This document shows, piece after piece, positions 22,957 to 35,455 of a stretch of DNA of 64,000 nt. Position 1 is the first letter of the stretch. The number at the start of each line of letters is the position of its first letter. A program made the translations under genes and the position numbers. The DNA comes from Stromatinia cepivora. Its lineage: Eukaryota; Ascomycota; Leotiomycetes; Helotiales; Sclerotiniaceae. Below the pieces are notes generated by a model, which saw nothing but the letters and a program-made list of their open reading frames with translations, had not been told where the DNA came from and made no database searches. The stretch is from NCBI GenBank assembly GCA_014898415.1, contig RCTD01000037.1, positions 1-64,000 on the forward strand, in the 5' to 3' direction.

Positions 22957-24301
22957 TTATGCAATAACAATGCTATCCACAGCCATCTTAGCTATTTTGA
23001 GAATCTCCAAACAACTTCTTGTTCTCTCTCCATAGCATTGTTTAACCGTCGAATCTGCGATCTTCAAATCCGGAAAGTGGTCATGCTCTAGCGATCGCAC
23101 ACCAGCTGCTACTTGTGCATCCAATATGTTATGACGAGCGTTCTGTCGTTGCTCCATCTCGGAGATGATATCTCTCAGCCCCTTATACTTGTGTCCAGGT
23201 TGCTCATGGCCATAAATATCGGCTCGCAATAAAGCTCTCACGGTAGTTCGCCACTCTGCTGGTTGCATTTCTCTGTCTGCCATAGGGAATACTTCACTGA
23301 TACAATTCGCTCCCTGATAAAGCGGCGTCTGGTGCTCACATAACCCGCCGTAATCACGATATCTGAAGATTTTGGTTTGACTTTTGGCAATGGCCTCAGC
23401 AGTCGCTTCGTCAACCATCTTCAATAAGCGACCATACCCATTGGCTATGATGGGTAATATGGTTCCAATAAGCATCGTGTTTTGGAAGGCTTCAATAGGA
23501 GGCGTAGGCGAAATTAAAGCTATCGCACCACATGAGGGGCACCAAATGGCTTTTGATGCCACAAGACTGGCGCCACGAACGACCTTTAAAGCTTCATCAA
23601 TTTCACTTGGGAACTGTTGCAGTGCTGAAAGTGACAAATACATTGATGATAAGCAGCTGCACTTATCGCCTGAAGCTGGAGATGGGCCATCACTACCCCT
23701 AGGCGAGGAAGATGAAGGATTTGCTCCTGTTGATAGTTCATGCACTTGGTTGGCTAAAGGTTGAATTTCACTCGACTTATGCATATCTATATTACTGAAA
23801 TCGATAGGAGGACCACCTAGTATATCAGGATCTCCGAACTGCCATATACCCTGGCCGCCCTCTGCATTTGAGGCCCAAAGTGGATTTGGGGTATCCAGAG
23901 GAAGAGTTTGTGGAAATTGTTGGGCATTTCCAAATTCATTGAAATTCGAATCGGTAAAATATGGTTCAGCAAAGTTGGCACCATCGAAATAGTCAAATTC
24001 ATCGCCAGAGAGAGGGGGTAATGTGCCATCATCCGGAAGAGGTTGTAGCTGGTTTTGTACATTGATGGGTTCATCTCTAATAGTTTCGATGAATTGCCGC
24101 TTTCTCGGCCTTCCCATTGGCTTCTGTTCAGAATAATGGCATGTTATGTGTTCCCGCACACATCTTTCACATCCATTTGGGTCCTTTGAGCAAGCAAGTT
24201 TTCTGACTCCTACATTCATCTAATCAGCCATTGTATGGAGGTTGACTCTTTCTAGTCCTGAGTTACTCACTGCAATCATCACAAGCCCGGTGTTTTACCA
24301 T
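22957..24301 (-). CDS. Zn2Cys6 transcription factor, AflR-like
   Basis: Two minus-strand exons, 24301-24271 and 24209-22957, with a 61-bp phase-1 intron (427 aa). The intron splits the zinc cluster; the join gives C7-x2-C10-x6-C17-x6-C24-x2-C27-x6-C34, an exact binuclear zinc cluster. Basic residues GRPRKRQ follow. An acidic, Asp/Phe/Pro-rich central region (about 60-150) could be an activation region. The C-terminal half has the helical Cys-bearing layout of the AflR family (CSCLSSMYLSLSALQQFP, then IDEALKVVRGA, IWCPSC). AflR-type proteins usually control secondary-metabolite clusters, but no biosynthetic genes are adjacent, so the target is unknown. It is divergent from ERB1 with 276 bp between starts. 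Confidence 0.88.
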
Positions 24302-24577
24302 AGTATCTTTTTTATTTGCCTGCTGGGTTCATTACCACAATAATCAATAATCAACAGAAAAAGAGAGGAAACTGTATATTAGTATAATAGATGTAATGAA
24401 GTGATCTTGATTCAGTGAAAAGATGTTGTAATATGCACAGTACAGTGGTTGGAAGGAGACTCCAGATGAGAAAGCACGCTAAGATAACAATAATCCGATA
24501 AGCTCTGGACCAATTTTTCTAGGAAAAAAAATCTGGAAAGCTCCTGGGTTGTAAACAATCCCCAAATTATTGCAAGA

Positions 24578-26921
24578 ATGGCACCTCCAACAAACCAACG
24601 AAAGCGCAAAGCTGTTACCCGAGATGTACCTGAGATATCAGATGTAGAGTCTGAAGCAGAATTTGGTGATGGAATTTTAGAAGGAATCCTGTCGCAAAGT
24701 GAAGATGAATCCGACGACAGCGCCGCGGAGGAGGATAGTGAAGACGAAGAAGATTTGGATGAGGAGGAACTCGATGCATTGGATAGTGACGAGGTACCCT
24801 CAGAGAATGGCGAAGGAGAGGAATCCGAGACAAGAAATGCCCTCAGCAAGAACAGTGTTGGCGAAGACGATGATAAGCCCAACTATACTGTGGTAAAGGA
24901 CGCCAATGGAGGAGAACGTTACGTTTACGAGGAGATTGACCCTGTTTACGACTCAGATGATTCAGATGCTCAAAAGCCAACTAATACTATTGGAGATATC
25001 CCATTGTCTTTTTACGACTCTTATCCTCATATTGGATATGATATCAATGGAAAGAAAATTATGCGACCTGCGAAGGGTGAAGCACTTGATGCATTGCTGG
25101 ACAGTATCGATATACCGAAGGGGTGGACAGGTCTTACGGATCCTTCTACTGGTAAACCTCTCAACTTGACTCAAGAGGAATTGGAGGTTTTGCGCAGAAT
25201 ACAAACAAATGAGGCTCCTGAAGATGGTTACGACCCATATCCTGTGAGCACTTCTTGCGATATTTGTATTGTGTTATAGGACTGACTTGATATAGGATTA
25301 TGTTCCATATTTCAGCGGTGTCGAGGAGATTATGCCTTTGAGCTCAGCTCCTGAGCCCAAACGACGTTTCTTGCCATCCAAGCATGAAGCAAAACGAGTT
25401 ATGAAGATAGTCCGAGCCATTCGAGAAGGTAGAATCCTACCATACCGACCACCACAAGAGCGCGAAGACGAGGAGGAGGAACATCATTACGATATATGGC
25501 AGAACGAGGAAGCTCAACCAGATCATATCATGAAAATCCCAGCTCCAAAGCCACCTCCACCTGGTTATGATCTTAGTTACAATCCACCTCCAGAGTATCT
25601 CCCATCTAAAGCAGAGAGAAAGGAATGGGAAGCTACAGATCCTGAAGATAGAGAAAAGGAGTATCTACCAACTGCATATGATTCTTTACGAAAGGTGCCA
25701 GGATATGACAAGTTCATTAATGAGAGGTTCGAACGTTCGCTTGATCTCTATTTGGCACCGCGAGTTCGCAAAAATAGGCTAAATATCGATCCTGCTTCTT
25801 TACTTCCAAAGTTGCCAAAGCCTGAAGAGCTTAAACCTTTCCCAACCGTCACGCAGACACTATTCCGCGGTCATGAAGGCAGAGTGCGAAGCTTGGCTAT
25901 CGATCCATCCGGAACATGGTTGGCTAGCGGTGGTGATGATGGTACTGTTCGTGTTTGGGAACTTATAACCGGAAAGCAACTTTGGAGCGCACAGATAGGA
26001 GACGAGGAGGCGGTCAACGTTGTGAGGTGGCGTCCAGCAAAAGATGCCATCATACTTTCAGCTGCAGCTGGGGAGGATATATTCCTTATGGTACCTACCA
26101 TAATTGATCCTGTTTCTGAAAGCAATAGCCGAGAGCTACTGGATGCTGGGTTTGGTTATGCAACAAATGCCACTCAAGCACTTACAGCAAACGGGCAAAA
26201 GAAAGAGCCTGTCGCAACCTGGGCTCGTCCTAGCTCGCGTCTACAAGATGAAGGTGTGCTAATCAAGATCACGGTTAGATCTACAGTCAAAGTCATTACC
26301 TGGCACAGAAGAGGTGACTTCTTTTCTTCTGTATCTCCTACCGCCCAAAAGTCCGCCGTCGCAATTCACACACTTTCGAAACATCTCACGCAAATTCCGT
26401 TCAGACGTCTTCCCGGTATCGCGCAAACTGCTCAGTTCCATCCGTCTCGACCCATTTTCTTCGTTGCCACTCAACGCACTATCCGCAGTTACGACTTACA
26501 AAAACAAGAACTGGTCAAAATTATTCAGCCCGGTGCTCGCTGGATCTCTTCCTTCGATATCCATCCCGGAGGTGACAATCTCATTGTTGGTTCTTATGAT
26601 CGTCGTCTCTTGTGGCATGATCTCGACCTTTCTACTCGCCCATATAAGACCATGCGTTTCCATAATAAAGCTATTCGAGCTGTCAAATACCACAAAGGTG
26701 GACTTCCATTGTTCGCTGATGCTAGTGATGATGGTAGTTTGCAAATTTTCCACGGAAAGGTTGTAAGTGATGCTATGGAGAATGCTACTATCGTACCGGT
26801 GAAGGTTTTGAAAGGGCACAAAGTCAAGAGTGCCTTGGGTGTTATGGATGTGGACTGGCATCCAAAGGAGCCATGGCTTGTCAGTGCTGGTGCAGATGGT
26901 ACGTGTAGGTTGTGGACTTAA
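24578..26921 (+). CDS. ERB1: Ribosome biogenesis protein Erb1 (BOP1 homologue)
   Basis: Two exons, 24578-25243 and 25296-26921, with a 52-bp phase-0 intron; the join restores [20 protein letters not shown], a signature of the BOP1 N-terminal domain (763 aa). A long Glu/Asp/Ser-rich region occupies about 18-95. The BOP1NT domain follows ([20 protein letters not shown]), then a seven-bladed WD40 propeller from about residue 413 ([19 protein letters not shown]) to the end ([12 protein letters not shown]). With Nop7 and Ytm1 it forms the PeBoW complex needed for 27S pre-rRNA processing and 60S assembly in the nucleolus. Confidence 0.97.
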
Positions 26922-28688
26922 TCAGCCAGTGTTCAAAAATGGAGTACGAAGGTGTTTATAAGGTTGTCCTGAGGTTCTATTAGATATCATTGGTAGAAAA
27001 GCATGAAGAATTTGATAATTACAACTGATCACATTTCGCCCTCTTTTGCTTCTAGTATAGAAAGTCGGAGTTGTCAAATCTAGCTGGTCAAACCCAAGAT
27101 CTGATCGGCAATATTGCCGTCATGATACATATGCCTCATTTCATCTACTTTTAGGCAGCTGCTTGCACCCCTTTGTAGGTGCCTTCCTGTCCGCGACCTA
27201 CGCAACTCGCAACACAGTACACAATTTCGTCATTTTGAGGCTCAAAACCAAAGCGACCAGCCTCATAAAAAGGGTCTCATTTCAATATCACGCGGACGGC
27301 GGCGTCTCCCGAGAATCTTTTGACTCAATTACTTGTTAGATGCTTGGGATCCCGAATGGAATAGCTCCTAGCCAGTCGGACGAAAGCCGCCTGGTAAGCC
27401 GGTGCTGTGTAACTTGAGGTGCACTCGGCTAGTGCTTGCTTTGGAAGAAGAGAGTGCGACTTCCGATGTGACCACATGCTTAGTCCATTGGGGCAGTGTT
27501 GGGTATGTATTGAATAGATCGCGGTTGTATTTCATTCAGCCAGAAGGCTTAATTGGGCGGAACATCGATGTGTCTTCGCGCCGTATGCATACTGTAGTAC
27601 CGGAATGCGATATTGTGGGCGATCCCGAAGGTCGAGATGTCTGAAGGCGCGTCATAAACTAATTGAGAACATCTGTAAAGGTTGAAAGTTTTTGGATAAA
27701 TGATCACGAGAGAGAAAGCGAGTGGGCGCGATGCTCTGTGGAACACATTTGATAAATTTAGTTGACAATTGACGTCGACGGGAATAGGGCAACTTGTTTA
27801 ATTTGGCGTATCGCAGCATACAAGCAACTAGTTATTTATTCCAAAACTCAATTCCTCCCCAAAGTAAGATGAATTCGATCTTATGATTGGTGTCCCTCTG
27901 ACAACTCATGTCACCCGAGGATAAGCGAAACCATGGCATAACACCGATCAACCATCTTCAAACTCTCTCTTGCAATTCAAAAAAAGAGCGTCAATTGCAA
28001 CCCACGGAGATGTCAATTGCACCAATCATCACACATTAGCAAAGTGAGGCAGACAGCACTGCCTCGAATGATTGGTACCTAACGCAGTTCTCGTATATCA
28101 TGTGTTTCCAACCGCGCCAGCTTTCCTCCTTTATCGCAGCCTTGCGCGTAGCAGGGCGTTGGGAAGAAGTTCGGCAAGCATTTAGCTGTGCGTTTCTGAT
28201 AATGCACATACCCTTCGAGTCCTATGGACTCCGATATTCGGGTACATCCAGATGACCACAAATCTTAGAGCCATGCACGGAGTAGGAAGCTAAGCCGCCC
28301 TTTTAGTATGCCATTATTCCGAGTATTGGAGTAAGGGAAACTTCTTAGTAGTTCTATAAGTATCTGGCTTTCCTCTCGCGTTTCCTCACTTTCTTTTGTC
28401 ATCGACGAAGTTATCTTACTTTCAAACCTTGTGTTGACATTCGAACTTCAAGCCGAGCATATCATATATATATTTTTTTATGTCATCATCTCAGCCTTAA
28501 TTTCTTCCAATCCCTGATCCCCCTGTATTCCTCGCATTGCTAGGACACTATCTTAGCAAACCACCGATCTGTCTTCGTCGGTAATCACACTCATCATTCG
28601 TTCTCACCCCGCCTTGTATGTCACTTGCCTAAGCCTTGTCAAGCGCGTCATATCTAAACACCCCGATAGTTCCTTTTGGCCTTTAAAG
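26922..28688. other. 1.8-kb intergenic region, no supported gene
   Basis: Less AT-rich than other gaps (about 27000-28300), with only short frames and no recognisable family. A pyrimidine-rich stretch at about 28340-28680 may be the promoter or leader of the following gene. No repeat element is seen. Confidence 0.45.
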
Positions 28689-29381
28689 ATGGCTTCTCCT
28701 GCTTATAACCATAAAGCAGAAGAGGATTATCAGTATGATTTAGATGATTGGACCATCATCTGTCAATACTGTATCAAACCCATCTCGGCAACTAGACCTC
28801 CTGTCTACAATGAGGCCAATTGCGGTTGCTCAGAGCTTGGCATCCATGCTGCTGGAATAATCCTGGCCATGCAGCCTAGGATCCAAGCGTTGAAGCCAAA
28901 GACCACCGCCCATGATCAGCCCGTCCATACATATCAAGATTCTATCCCGAGATGTGGTTCTTTATATACCCAAACTTTGACAACAAATCAAGAACCTCTT
29001 GTTCATGAAACCGGCAACAACTTTCAAGATCTCAACATTAACTGGAACAATGGTGACCTCACACAAGACCAGCCATACTCTGTCCAAAGCTACTCATGGC
29101 CGCTTCGTTCCTGGTTGAAAGAGAACGAGCCTTCATATACTTTTTCATCTACCCCTCAGAACCCATGTCATGCTCACAGATCTTTATCGACGAAGGCCAA
29201 GAAGGGGAGTAAGCGAGGAAACTCCAGTCTCTGTAGCTCTGGAAGCAACGTGGAACCTGGATCGAAGGGATGGGGTCCTGACCCATTTACTGAAACTGGA
29301 GCATGGGCTACCGAAAAGTACCAGGAGACAAATGGGCACCCAATGGCAATGAGTGGTATAAGCGATTCGTGTGGGAAGTAG
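28689..29381 (+). CDS. Hypothetical protein, possibly lineage-specific
   Basis: Open frame of 230 aa from MASPAYNHK; the frame opens earlier, but only from a non-ATG codon. An N-terminal Cys cluster ICQYC...NCGCS (about 25-48) could bind a metal. The rest is polar, Pro/Thr/Ser/Asn-rich, with a basic patch TKAKKGSKRGN. There is no signal peptide and no membrane segment. No family is recognised. A CT-rich upstream region supports it being transcribed, but splicing near the 3' end could alter the C-terminus. Confidence 0.5.
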   Translation: MASPAYNHKAEEDYQYDLDDWTIICQYCIKPISATRPPVYNEANCGCSELGIHAAGIILAMQPRIQALKPKTTAHDQPVHTYQDSIPRCGSLYTQTLTTNQEPLVHETGNNFQDLNINWNNGDLTQDQPYSVQSYSWPLRSWLKENEPSYTFSSTPQNPCHAHRSLSTKAKKGSKRGNSSLCSSGSNVEPGSKGWGPDPFTETGAWATEKYQETNGHPMAMSGISDSCGK

Positions 29382-32300
29382 CCTTGTTGGTTGTTGGTGA
29401 TTTGCTCGGTTCTGGTAGAGTATGGATATTCCAGAGATTTGGTCTCCGCGAACGGTGCTGGAACAGATTATTCATGGTCGGATGTTATCTTGGTATTTTG
29501 ATTCCTTGTTTTATACATTGAAAATTGGGTTTTGTGGTGTAAGAGCTTGAAATCAAAGGTTAAAAATGGGTGCATAGATAGATATTTGGCAACAAATTTT
29601 CGTTACAGGGTGCTGTGGGCGATTAGGCGTTAAAAGGAGGTAACAGGAGTTAACCATTCAATTGTACCATCTCAATTAGTCAAATTAGATTGTCGAAGAT
29701 ATCAAAATCTTCAAATTTAAACTTTCACTAGTTCTTTTATGTATTTCGGCTATTCATATCTTAGGGATCAAAAAATTAGAGAGGAAGTCGTTCCTTCCTC
29801 ATTCTTCATATTTCCAGGCCTTCCATCCATGCATTTTCTCAACTTACTTGTAAAACACTAGACACACAGAAAATAAATAAATAGATTAGTTCCTCATCAT
29901 ATACTCTGCAACCAATTCTATGAAGTCTTCCCCCTTCCAAAATACAATCTTTTCTCTATCTCTACAACCCGACTTTGTTGTACTCATAGCTTCTCCGATT
30001 TTTATTCATATTTACATGTGTTTACATACAAACCCCTTAATAATAATATCTAGCGAGTCTACAGTGAATGGAAAGAACTAGACGAGTAGAAAGGGAAAAC
30101 CTTGTAGAAGAGGGGATCTAAGAAATTCTTAGAGAAATGGTGAATTTGATTAGAATAGTGAATATCCTTGTATATCAAAATTCACTTGTTTGGATTTATG
30201 ACTACTCTTGCGTCATTCATTAGCTTGCAATTTTCAAAGGTCATGTTTTCAAGCATTCCCGTTTCTTGCTATTTCCTGTTTCTATAATTCTCCGCCATCT
30301 TTTATATTTGCCCTCTTCGCCTTTCTCGCCTTTTCACTTGTACTAAAAGTGTTAGTCTCATTTTCATGATTTTTGCTTCATTTGAGTTCTAAATTCCTAT
30401 TTTTGTCTACGTCGTACATCTCCATCCCCTCAATCAAGCGAATTAGAGGTCCTCTCCCACGTCCAAATTCAATCAATACCAATACATAGTTTGACCGAGT
30501 TTAATATATTACAATTAAACACAAAACTACTGTGCAAACCACTAAAAAATTCGAGACTCGAGAACCAATATAAAAATATATTCCGCAGAACTTCAAACTT
30601 CATCTAGACAAACATATCCTTCCACATCATGTATATATACCCAGCAAACCCCCAAAATCCAAAATCCAAATTAAAGATCCTGAAATATCCAAATGATTTA
30701 TATTATTTAACATCCAAAATTCGTCTCCATATACATATACATATACATATATAAACACCTACTTCGAATTCCCCCACGTACCTTAAGATCTCACTCTAAC
30801 TTTTATCCTCGCTATAAATATATAAATTTCCATACATCTTTTTAACGTTTCCCATCCTTGAATTTACTATACTATATATCAACCTATCTATCAATCAATC
30901 TATAGCTAGTAACTAGGTAGGTAAGAGTTACCTCCCTTCATATCATAAGATGATAATATCGAAACGAAACCCCAGCAGCAATATGCTTCAAGAAAAAACC
31001 CCTATAGCTAGCCGTGCCCAACTTCCCATGTTATTCTCAGAGATTATTAGGGTAGTTGGGTAGTTAGAAATCCGATTGCGATTAGAAGAAGGGTTATATA
31101 TACATATGAAAATCTGCTTATCTGTTCATGACAGATATAGCAGTAGCTTTAACTTTAGTTTTGCCTATTGACTATTGACTATTGGTTATAGATTCTAATT
31201 GAAAAGATTGTATTTGAATACGAGTACTGGACCGATCGTTCTGAAACAGATGCAAATATTGAGATCAAAGACTTGGATCAAAAATAGAGGAAGAAAAAAT
31301 GAGAAGAGCATAATGTTATATCTCCCACATAATCCAAGTTTTCCCAATCCTGTTAATTAGACTCTGTAAACCCTATTAGAATCATACAACGTCTCAATAT
31401 CTTTAACGTCTTTTCGAATAAGATCTCCAGATTCTGTTAATCTCATCTCAACACAATATATCCTCTGTGTATCTCTTTACCCCCAGCCCTACCCCCGACT
31501 AACTAAAACCTCCCTACTCCATAAACCTCTCACCTCCCACCTCTCACTTCCATACCCAAACCTCACATTATAACACATCCCTACACCAAATATAGATAGA
31601 TATACAGCACCAATATCAACTCTAACTCTACCACCCTACCATTCTCTTTCCAACCCCAACCCCATAAAAAACACCCAGAAAATCTGTATCGCAAAGTACA
31701 TCAAATCCAACGAATCAAAACCGCGAATCAAGATAATGCCGCCAAAGTAAAGAGGAGATTTTGGGGCTGTATATATAACTACGGTGCTGGAGATAAATAT
31801 AATGATGAGATGAAGAGTGAAGAAGGAAATGGGCTGTAGCAATAGATGTAGAGGAGAGATCTAGGGATATGAATATGAATATGAATAGATAAGCGGTAGA
31901 GAATCGTGAGAATCAATATGTTAAACTCCACCGTTGGAATTTTAAAGAGCTTTGTGGTTATCAAATATGGAAATTGATCAATTTTATACTGTACTGTAAG
32001 ACATAGAGTTGAGGATGAGGATGAAAAGGATTGAGATTGGGGTATCAGAAATAGAAAAGGAGGGAAGGGGAGCGAGATAACGTGGTGGGGAGAGGATGAG
32101 AGGGGGAAAGGAGAGAAAAAGAACAGACTTTACATGTATTTCAGGTATTCAATAATCCAGACTCGCAGATTAGATTTAAATTTTTAATAATTGAAATTGT
32201 TTGAATATAAATAAAATCCAACATGTCAAATAATTTGAATATCCCAAATAAATTCAAGAATTCAAAAGTTTCTTATTGTTGAACTACAATCCAGACTTAT

Positions 32301-32993
32301 TGGATACCCTTTTTTTAATACGGGTTATTACTGACATGAATGTGTAGCTACAAAGAAGGTACGGAGAAGATATTGACTCAAATACAACGCGAATCGAAAC
32401 CGTAGAAAGTAGGCCGGGCAAGACATATATACAGATAGGAGTATATGGAAGGGCGGACATGACGTGTTGTAATTATCAGCAAGATTCATACGCCTTCCAA
32501 TGAAGGGGTGAAGGCGGGTCTTCACTTGAAGTATCACAAAATTCAAACACCAAAAAACTGATAGCACAAAAATCATCCAGTATAAAATCATTTACAATTC
32601 CTTTAGATCCATTGTCTGCCCATTTAATAAACTTTAACTCTTCCAAAATCACCCTCATCACGATTCTTTCCCAAAAGTAAAGGTAAAGTAAAAGTTCTCC
32701 CCTATTCCAAAATACGCATCCATAGATACTATCTAGATACAATCCCCCTAAATGACAGCATTGATCGTACCATTACCACCCTCAATCAAAAAACTAGAAA
32801 ACGCCTGAGAAACGCCAGGTCACATTCATATCCACTCCAAAGCAACGCTCGCTCAGAACAAAGATATTGGGTTCAACTGGTAGGGGTGATAGTATGGTCA
32901 ATCCAAAAGGTTGTTACATTATAAAGGCTCTTGAGAGAGACACCTCCATCTGTGTTTTTGGAGAGCGGCTGAGTTTGATAGAGGTATTGCTGT
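29382..32993. other. 3.6-kb AT-rich intergenic region
   Basis: Strongly AT-rich, with many short pyrimidine-rich and ATATAC-type runs (such as ATATAC repeats near 30730-30755). It contains one family A MITE (32142-32310). No coding frame has protein-like composition. Confidence 0.55.
32142..32310. mobile_element. hAT-like MITE, family A (intergenic copy)
   Basis: The left end is CAGGTATTCAATAATCCAGA; the right end in reverse is AGGGTATCCAATAAGTCTGG followed by ATTGTAGTTCAACAATAAG. The shared subterminal motif assigns it to the same family as 12298-12492. It is about 169 bp, AT-rich and noncoding. No target duplication is recognisable, and the terminal G of the right end is missing. Confidence 0.72.
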
Positions 32994-33665
32994 TTAGGCC
33001 TTGACGACAGGTTTCTTTGGAGCAGCGGCCTTCTTGGTGACGGGCTTCTTTGGTGCGGGAGCCTGAGGAAAGATGCGGTGTTAATTAGATGAGAACAGAA
33101 GAAGAGAATAGGAGCATATTGAAGCATGTGTAAGTAAGTATATAGCATACCTTCTTCTTTGGCGCCGGCTTCTCAGCGATCACCTCCTCAGCGATCGCCT
33201 CCTCAGCGATCGCCTCCTCAGCGGTTGCCTCCTCAGAGGTCTCCTCCTCAACTTTCTCTTCAACTTTATCCGCAGCCTTCTCGGCAACCTCCTCAGTTTT
33301 CTCTACAGCAGCTTCGACCTACAGAAGAATCAGTATACAGTCCTAGATATGACAATATCTAATATACCTTGGCAGCCACTGTTGACTTCTTCTTTGGGGC
33401 AGCGGTCTTCTTAACACCGGTTGGTTTAGCCCCCTTGGTTGGAGCAACCTTCTTTCCAGTGTTTGCCTTTGGTGCGGCCTTCTTTGGCTTTGGAGCTTCG
33501 ACAGGTGCTGGTACAGGCTTGGCTGGAATACTGCCTAATATATCGAATTAGCAAAGCTCTTTTTTACGCGATTTTGCGACCGTATGCTCGATAGCTAAAG
33601 AATGGGTTTTGGAGAAAGAATATAGAAACCAACTCACCAGTAGCGGATCTAGTTACACGAGCCAT
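32994..33665 (-). CDS. Lysine/alanine/proline-rich protein resembling a histone H1 tail
   Basis: Four minus-strand exons: 33665-33638, 33534-33368, 33318-33151 and 33062-32994, all phases consistent (143 aa). It starts MARVTRSATGSIP. Residues about 10-65 are Lys/Ala/Pro-rich (KPKKAAPKANTGKK, TAAPKKKSTVAAK). Residues about 66-118 are highly acidic (AEKAADKVEEKVEEE, then AEEAI repeats). The final about 25 residues are again basic (APKKPVTKKAAAPKK). The tails resemble linker histone H1, but no winged-helix globular domain is present, so calling it H1 would be wrong. A chromatin or nucleolar role is inference. The gene is compact, with a 28-nt first coding exon, inside a gene-poor region. Confidence 0.75.
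33183..33257. repeat. 15-bp coding minisatellite in the H1-tail-like gene
   Basis: Five tandem 15-bp units, consensus CCTCCTCAGCGATCG on the + strand, of which the first two are identical. In the protein they encode the pentapeptide series TSEE/ATAEE/AIAEE, so the acidic block grows in whole five-residue steps. Confidence 0.85.
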
Positions 33666-35403
33666 TGCTTTCTATAGAGATTAGTTAGTAAGAATGTGTG
33701 CTGAAAAAGTATAACTGAGATTGGCGCAAGATGATGTGTAGGCGCGTCAAGTCAACAATGCGATGCAGAATCGCAAATAAGTACCGGATAGTTGCATACC
33801 TTGTTTGATTGAAAAGGACTTGAGTATTTAAAATGAATATGCAAAGGTTTTCGTCGCGTGGAACTATAGATCTGATGGTTTAAATTTGAAAGATTTATGA
33901 ATTGTTGTTGTTTTGTGGGAGAGGATAGGAAGGAAGATGTGCTGGGAGAGGTGTGGTGATTGGGACTTGACCACGAAGCCCGCTAAGCGGAAGGAGACCT
34001 GTTAAGGCCCCAAATAAAAGTTAGTGTATATTTTTTAATTTATTACTGTAAATGCATGAAGTTAGAATGATACAAAAAGGTTATGATATCCACTAATATC
34101 ATATATAAATATATTCTCTTTTCTTTTCTTTTCTTTTTCTAATTTAATTCTCTCAATCATTTGGTTTCTCCAAAGATCAATCCCTCTTTTCTAACCATCC
34201 ATCACGTGTATATGAGATGACTTCCCTGAAAAGCCCTGGTGGGGCATAAGAGGGATAGAAAGAGGGGACCAACGAACTTGAAGATAAACAAATCCTCTAA
34301 GCTCTTAGTTTAAGCTTAAGAAAAACAGGGGATTCCCTATGTAGTATCTATCAACAGAATTTATGCACATACAACAAATGAAAATGTTCTTGAAGGTTAC
34401 ACTGCAACAACCTTTTACAGAAAGGACAACAAATCTCAGGGGTTGTGGAATGTTTCATCATGATGATTGCAACCAACCCCCGACAACCCATCACAAAATC
34501 ATGAAATGAATATTTTATCAAGAATCAAAGATACATTGGAATGAAATGATAAAGCCAGGTTGAGAGGTTGAGAATTTCATCTCATTTCAGGAGAACATCA
34601 AGTGCTATTCTCACTTGAGGGACCTTTCATATCTTGATTTGAGGTGACAATCTTTCAATACCACCAAAAGAGAAATTATTGTTCTTACTTGAAGCTTTGT
34701 TTTGGTTTCCACCAATGCTTTCTATCTAGTAGTAGTAATGCTATATTCAACAGTCTCATACACTTCTTGAAAGACGGTATTCCGAATTGTCATGGGAATC
34801 ATTTATACCATCTTCCTAATTCCTTTATTGGGTCCGCTATCATGATCAGCACTCAAATCTTCTATCATTCCCCTGTCTTCTTAAGTCTGTGTCAATTCTT
34901 GAGCGGCAAACCACTCCAATACAGGGTGGATATGAAAAAACCAGCTGGTGGTGAAAGATATACTGAACCGAAAATTTTTAGTGGTGATGGTAGCAATGCC
35001 TTCTATGATTAATATATCACCCACTGTGATGAGCAAGTGCCTCAACATGATCCACAGAAAATTGTACTTATTACAATGGAGTGAAATGATAGACAAGAAC
35101 AACCCCAGATGAGTTGTGATATACTGATTTTAAAGATTTCGATATTTTTATTTCCTAAGGAAGAAGTACAAGAGAAGTATGGAAGCCTACACAGAGAATT
35201 TCAAACAAATCTCTTTTCAAGTCTTTTCAAGAAAATTTTAACTTACTTGAAAGGTTCAAAAAGTTCCGAATATTTCGAAAGATTCAATTCCCCTTGAGAA
35301 TTTTCAATTCCCTTGAGAGATTCAAGCCACCTGAGAGATTCCAAATTCCGAAGAGACTGTTATAGAGAAAAAAATCTAGAAGAACAGTAATAAGGTCCAC
35401 TAC

Positions 35404-35440
35404 CTCAGATCTAATTGAAATCAATATAATTAGATCTGAG
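35404..35440. repeat. Perfect 13-bp inverted repeat
   Basis: CTCAGATCTAATT and AATTAGATCTGAG flank an 11-nt loop. It lies 15 bp left of the MITE at 35456. It could be a stem-loop, a binding dyad, or the relic of another element. Confidence 0.85.
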
Positions 35441-35455
35441 TACTAGCCAAGCATT

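Noticed and set aside
22957..26921. AflR-like regulator considered as marker of a secondary-metabolite cluster
   Set aside because: Neighbours are a HeLo protein and ERB1; no synthase, cyclase, P450 or oxidoreductase lies nearby.
32994..33665. Calling the Lys/Ala/Pro-rich gene histone H1
   Set aside because: All four exons were joined and no winged-helix globular domain is present; only tail-like composition.
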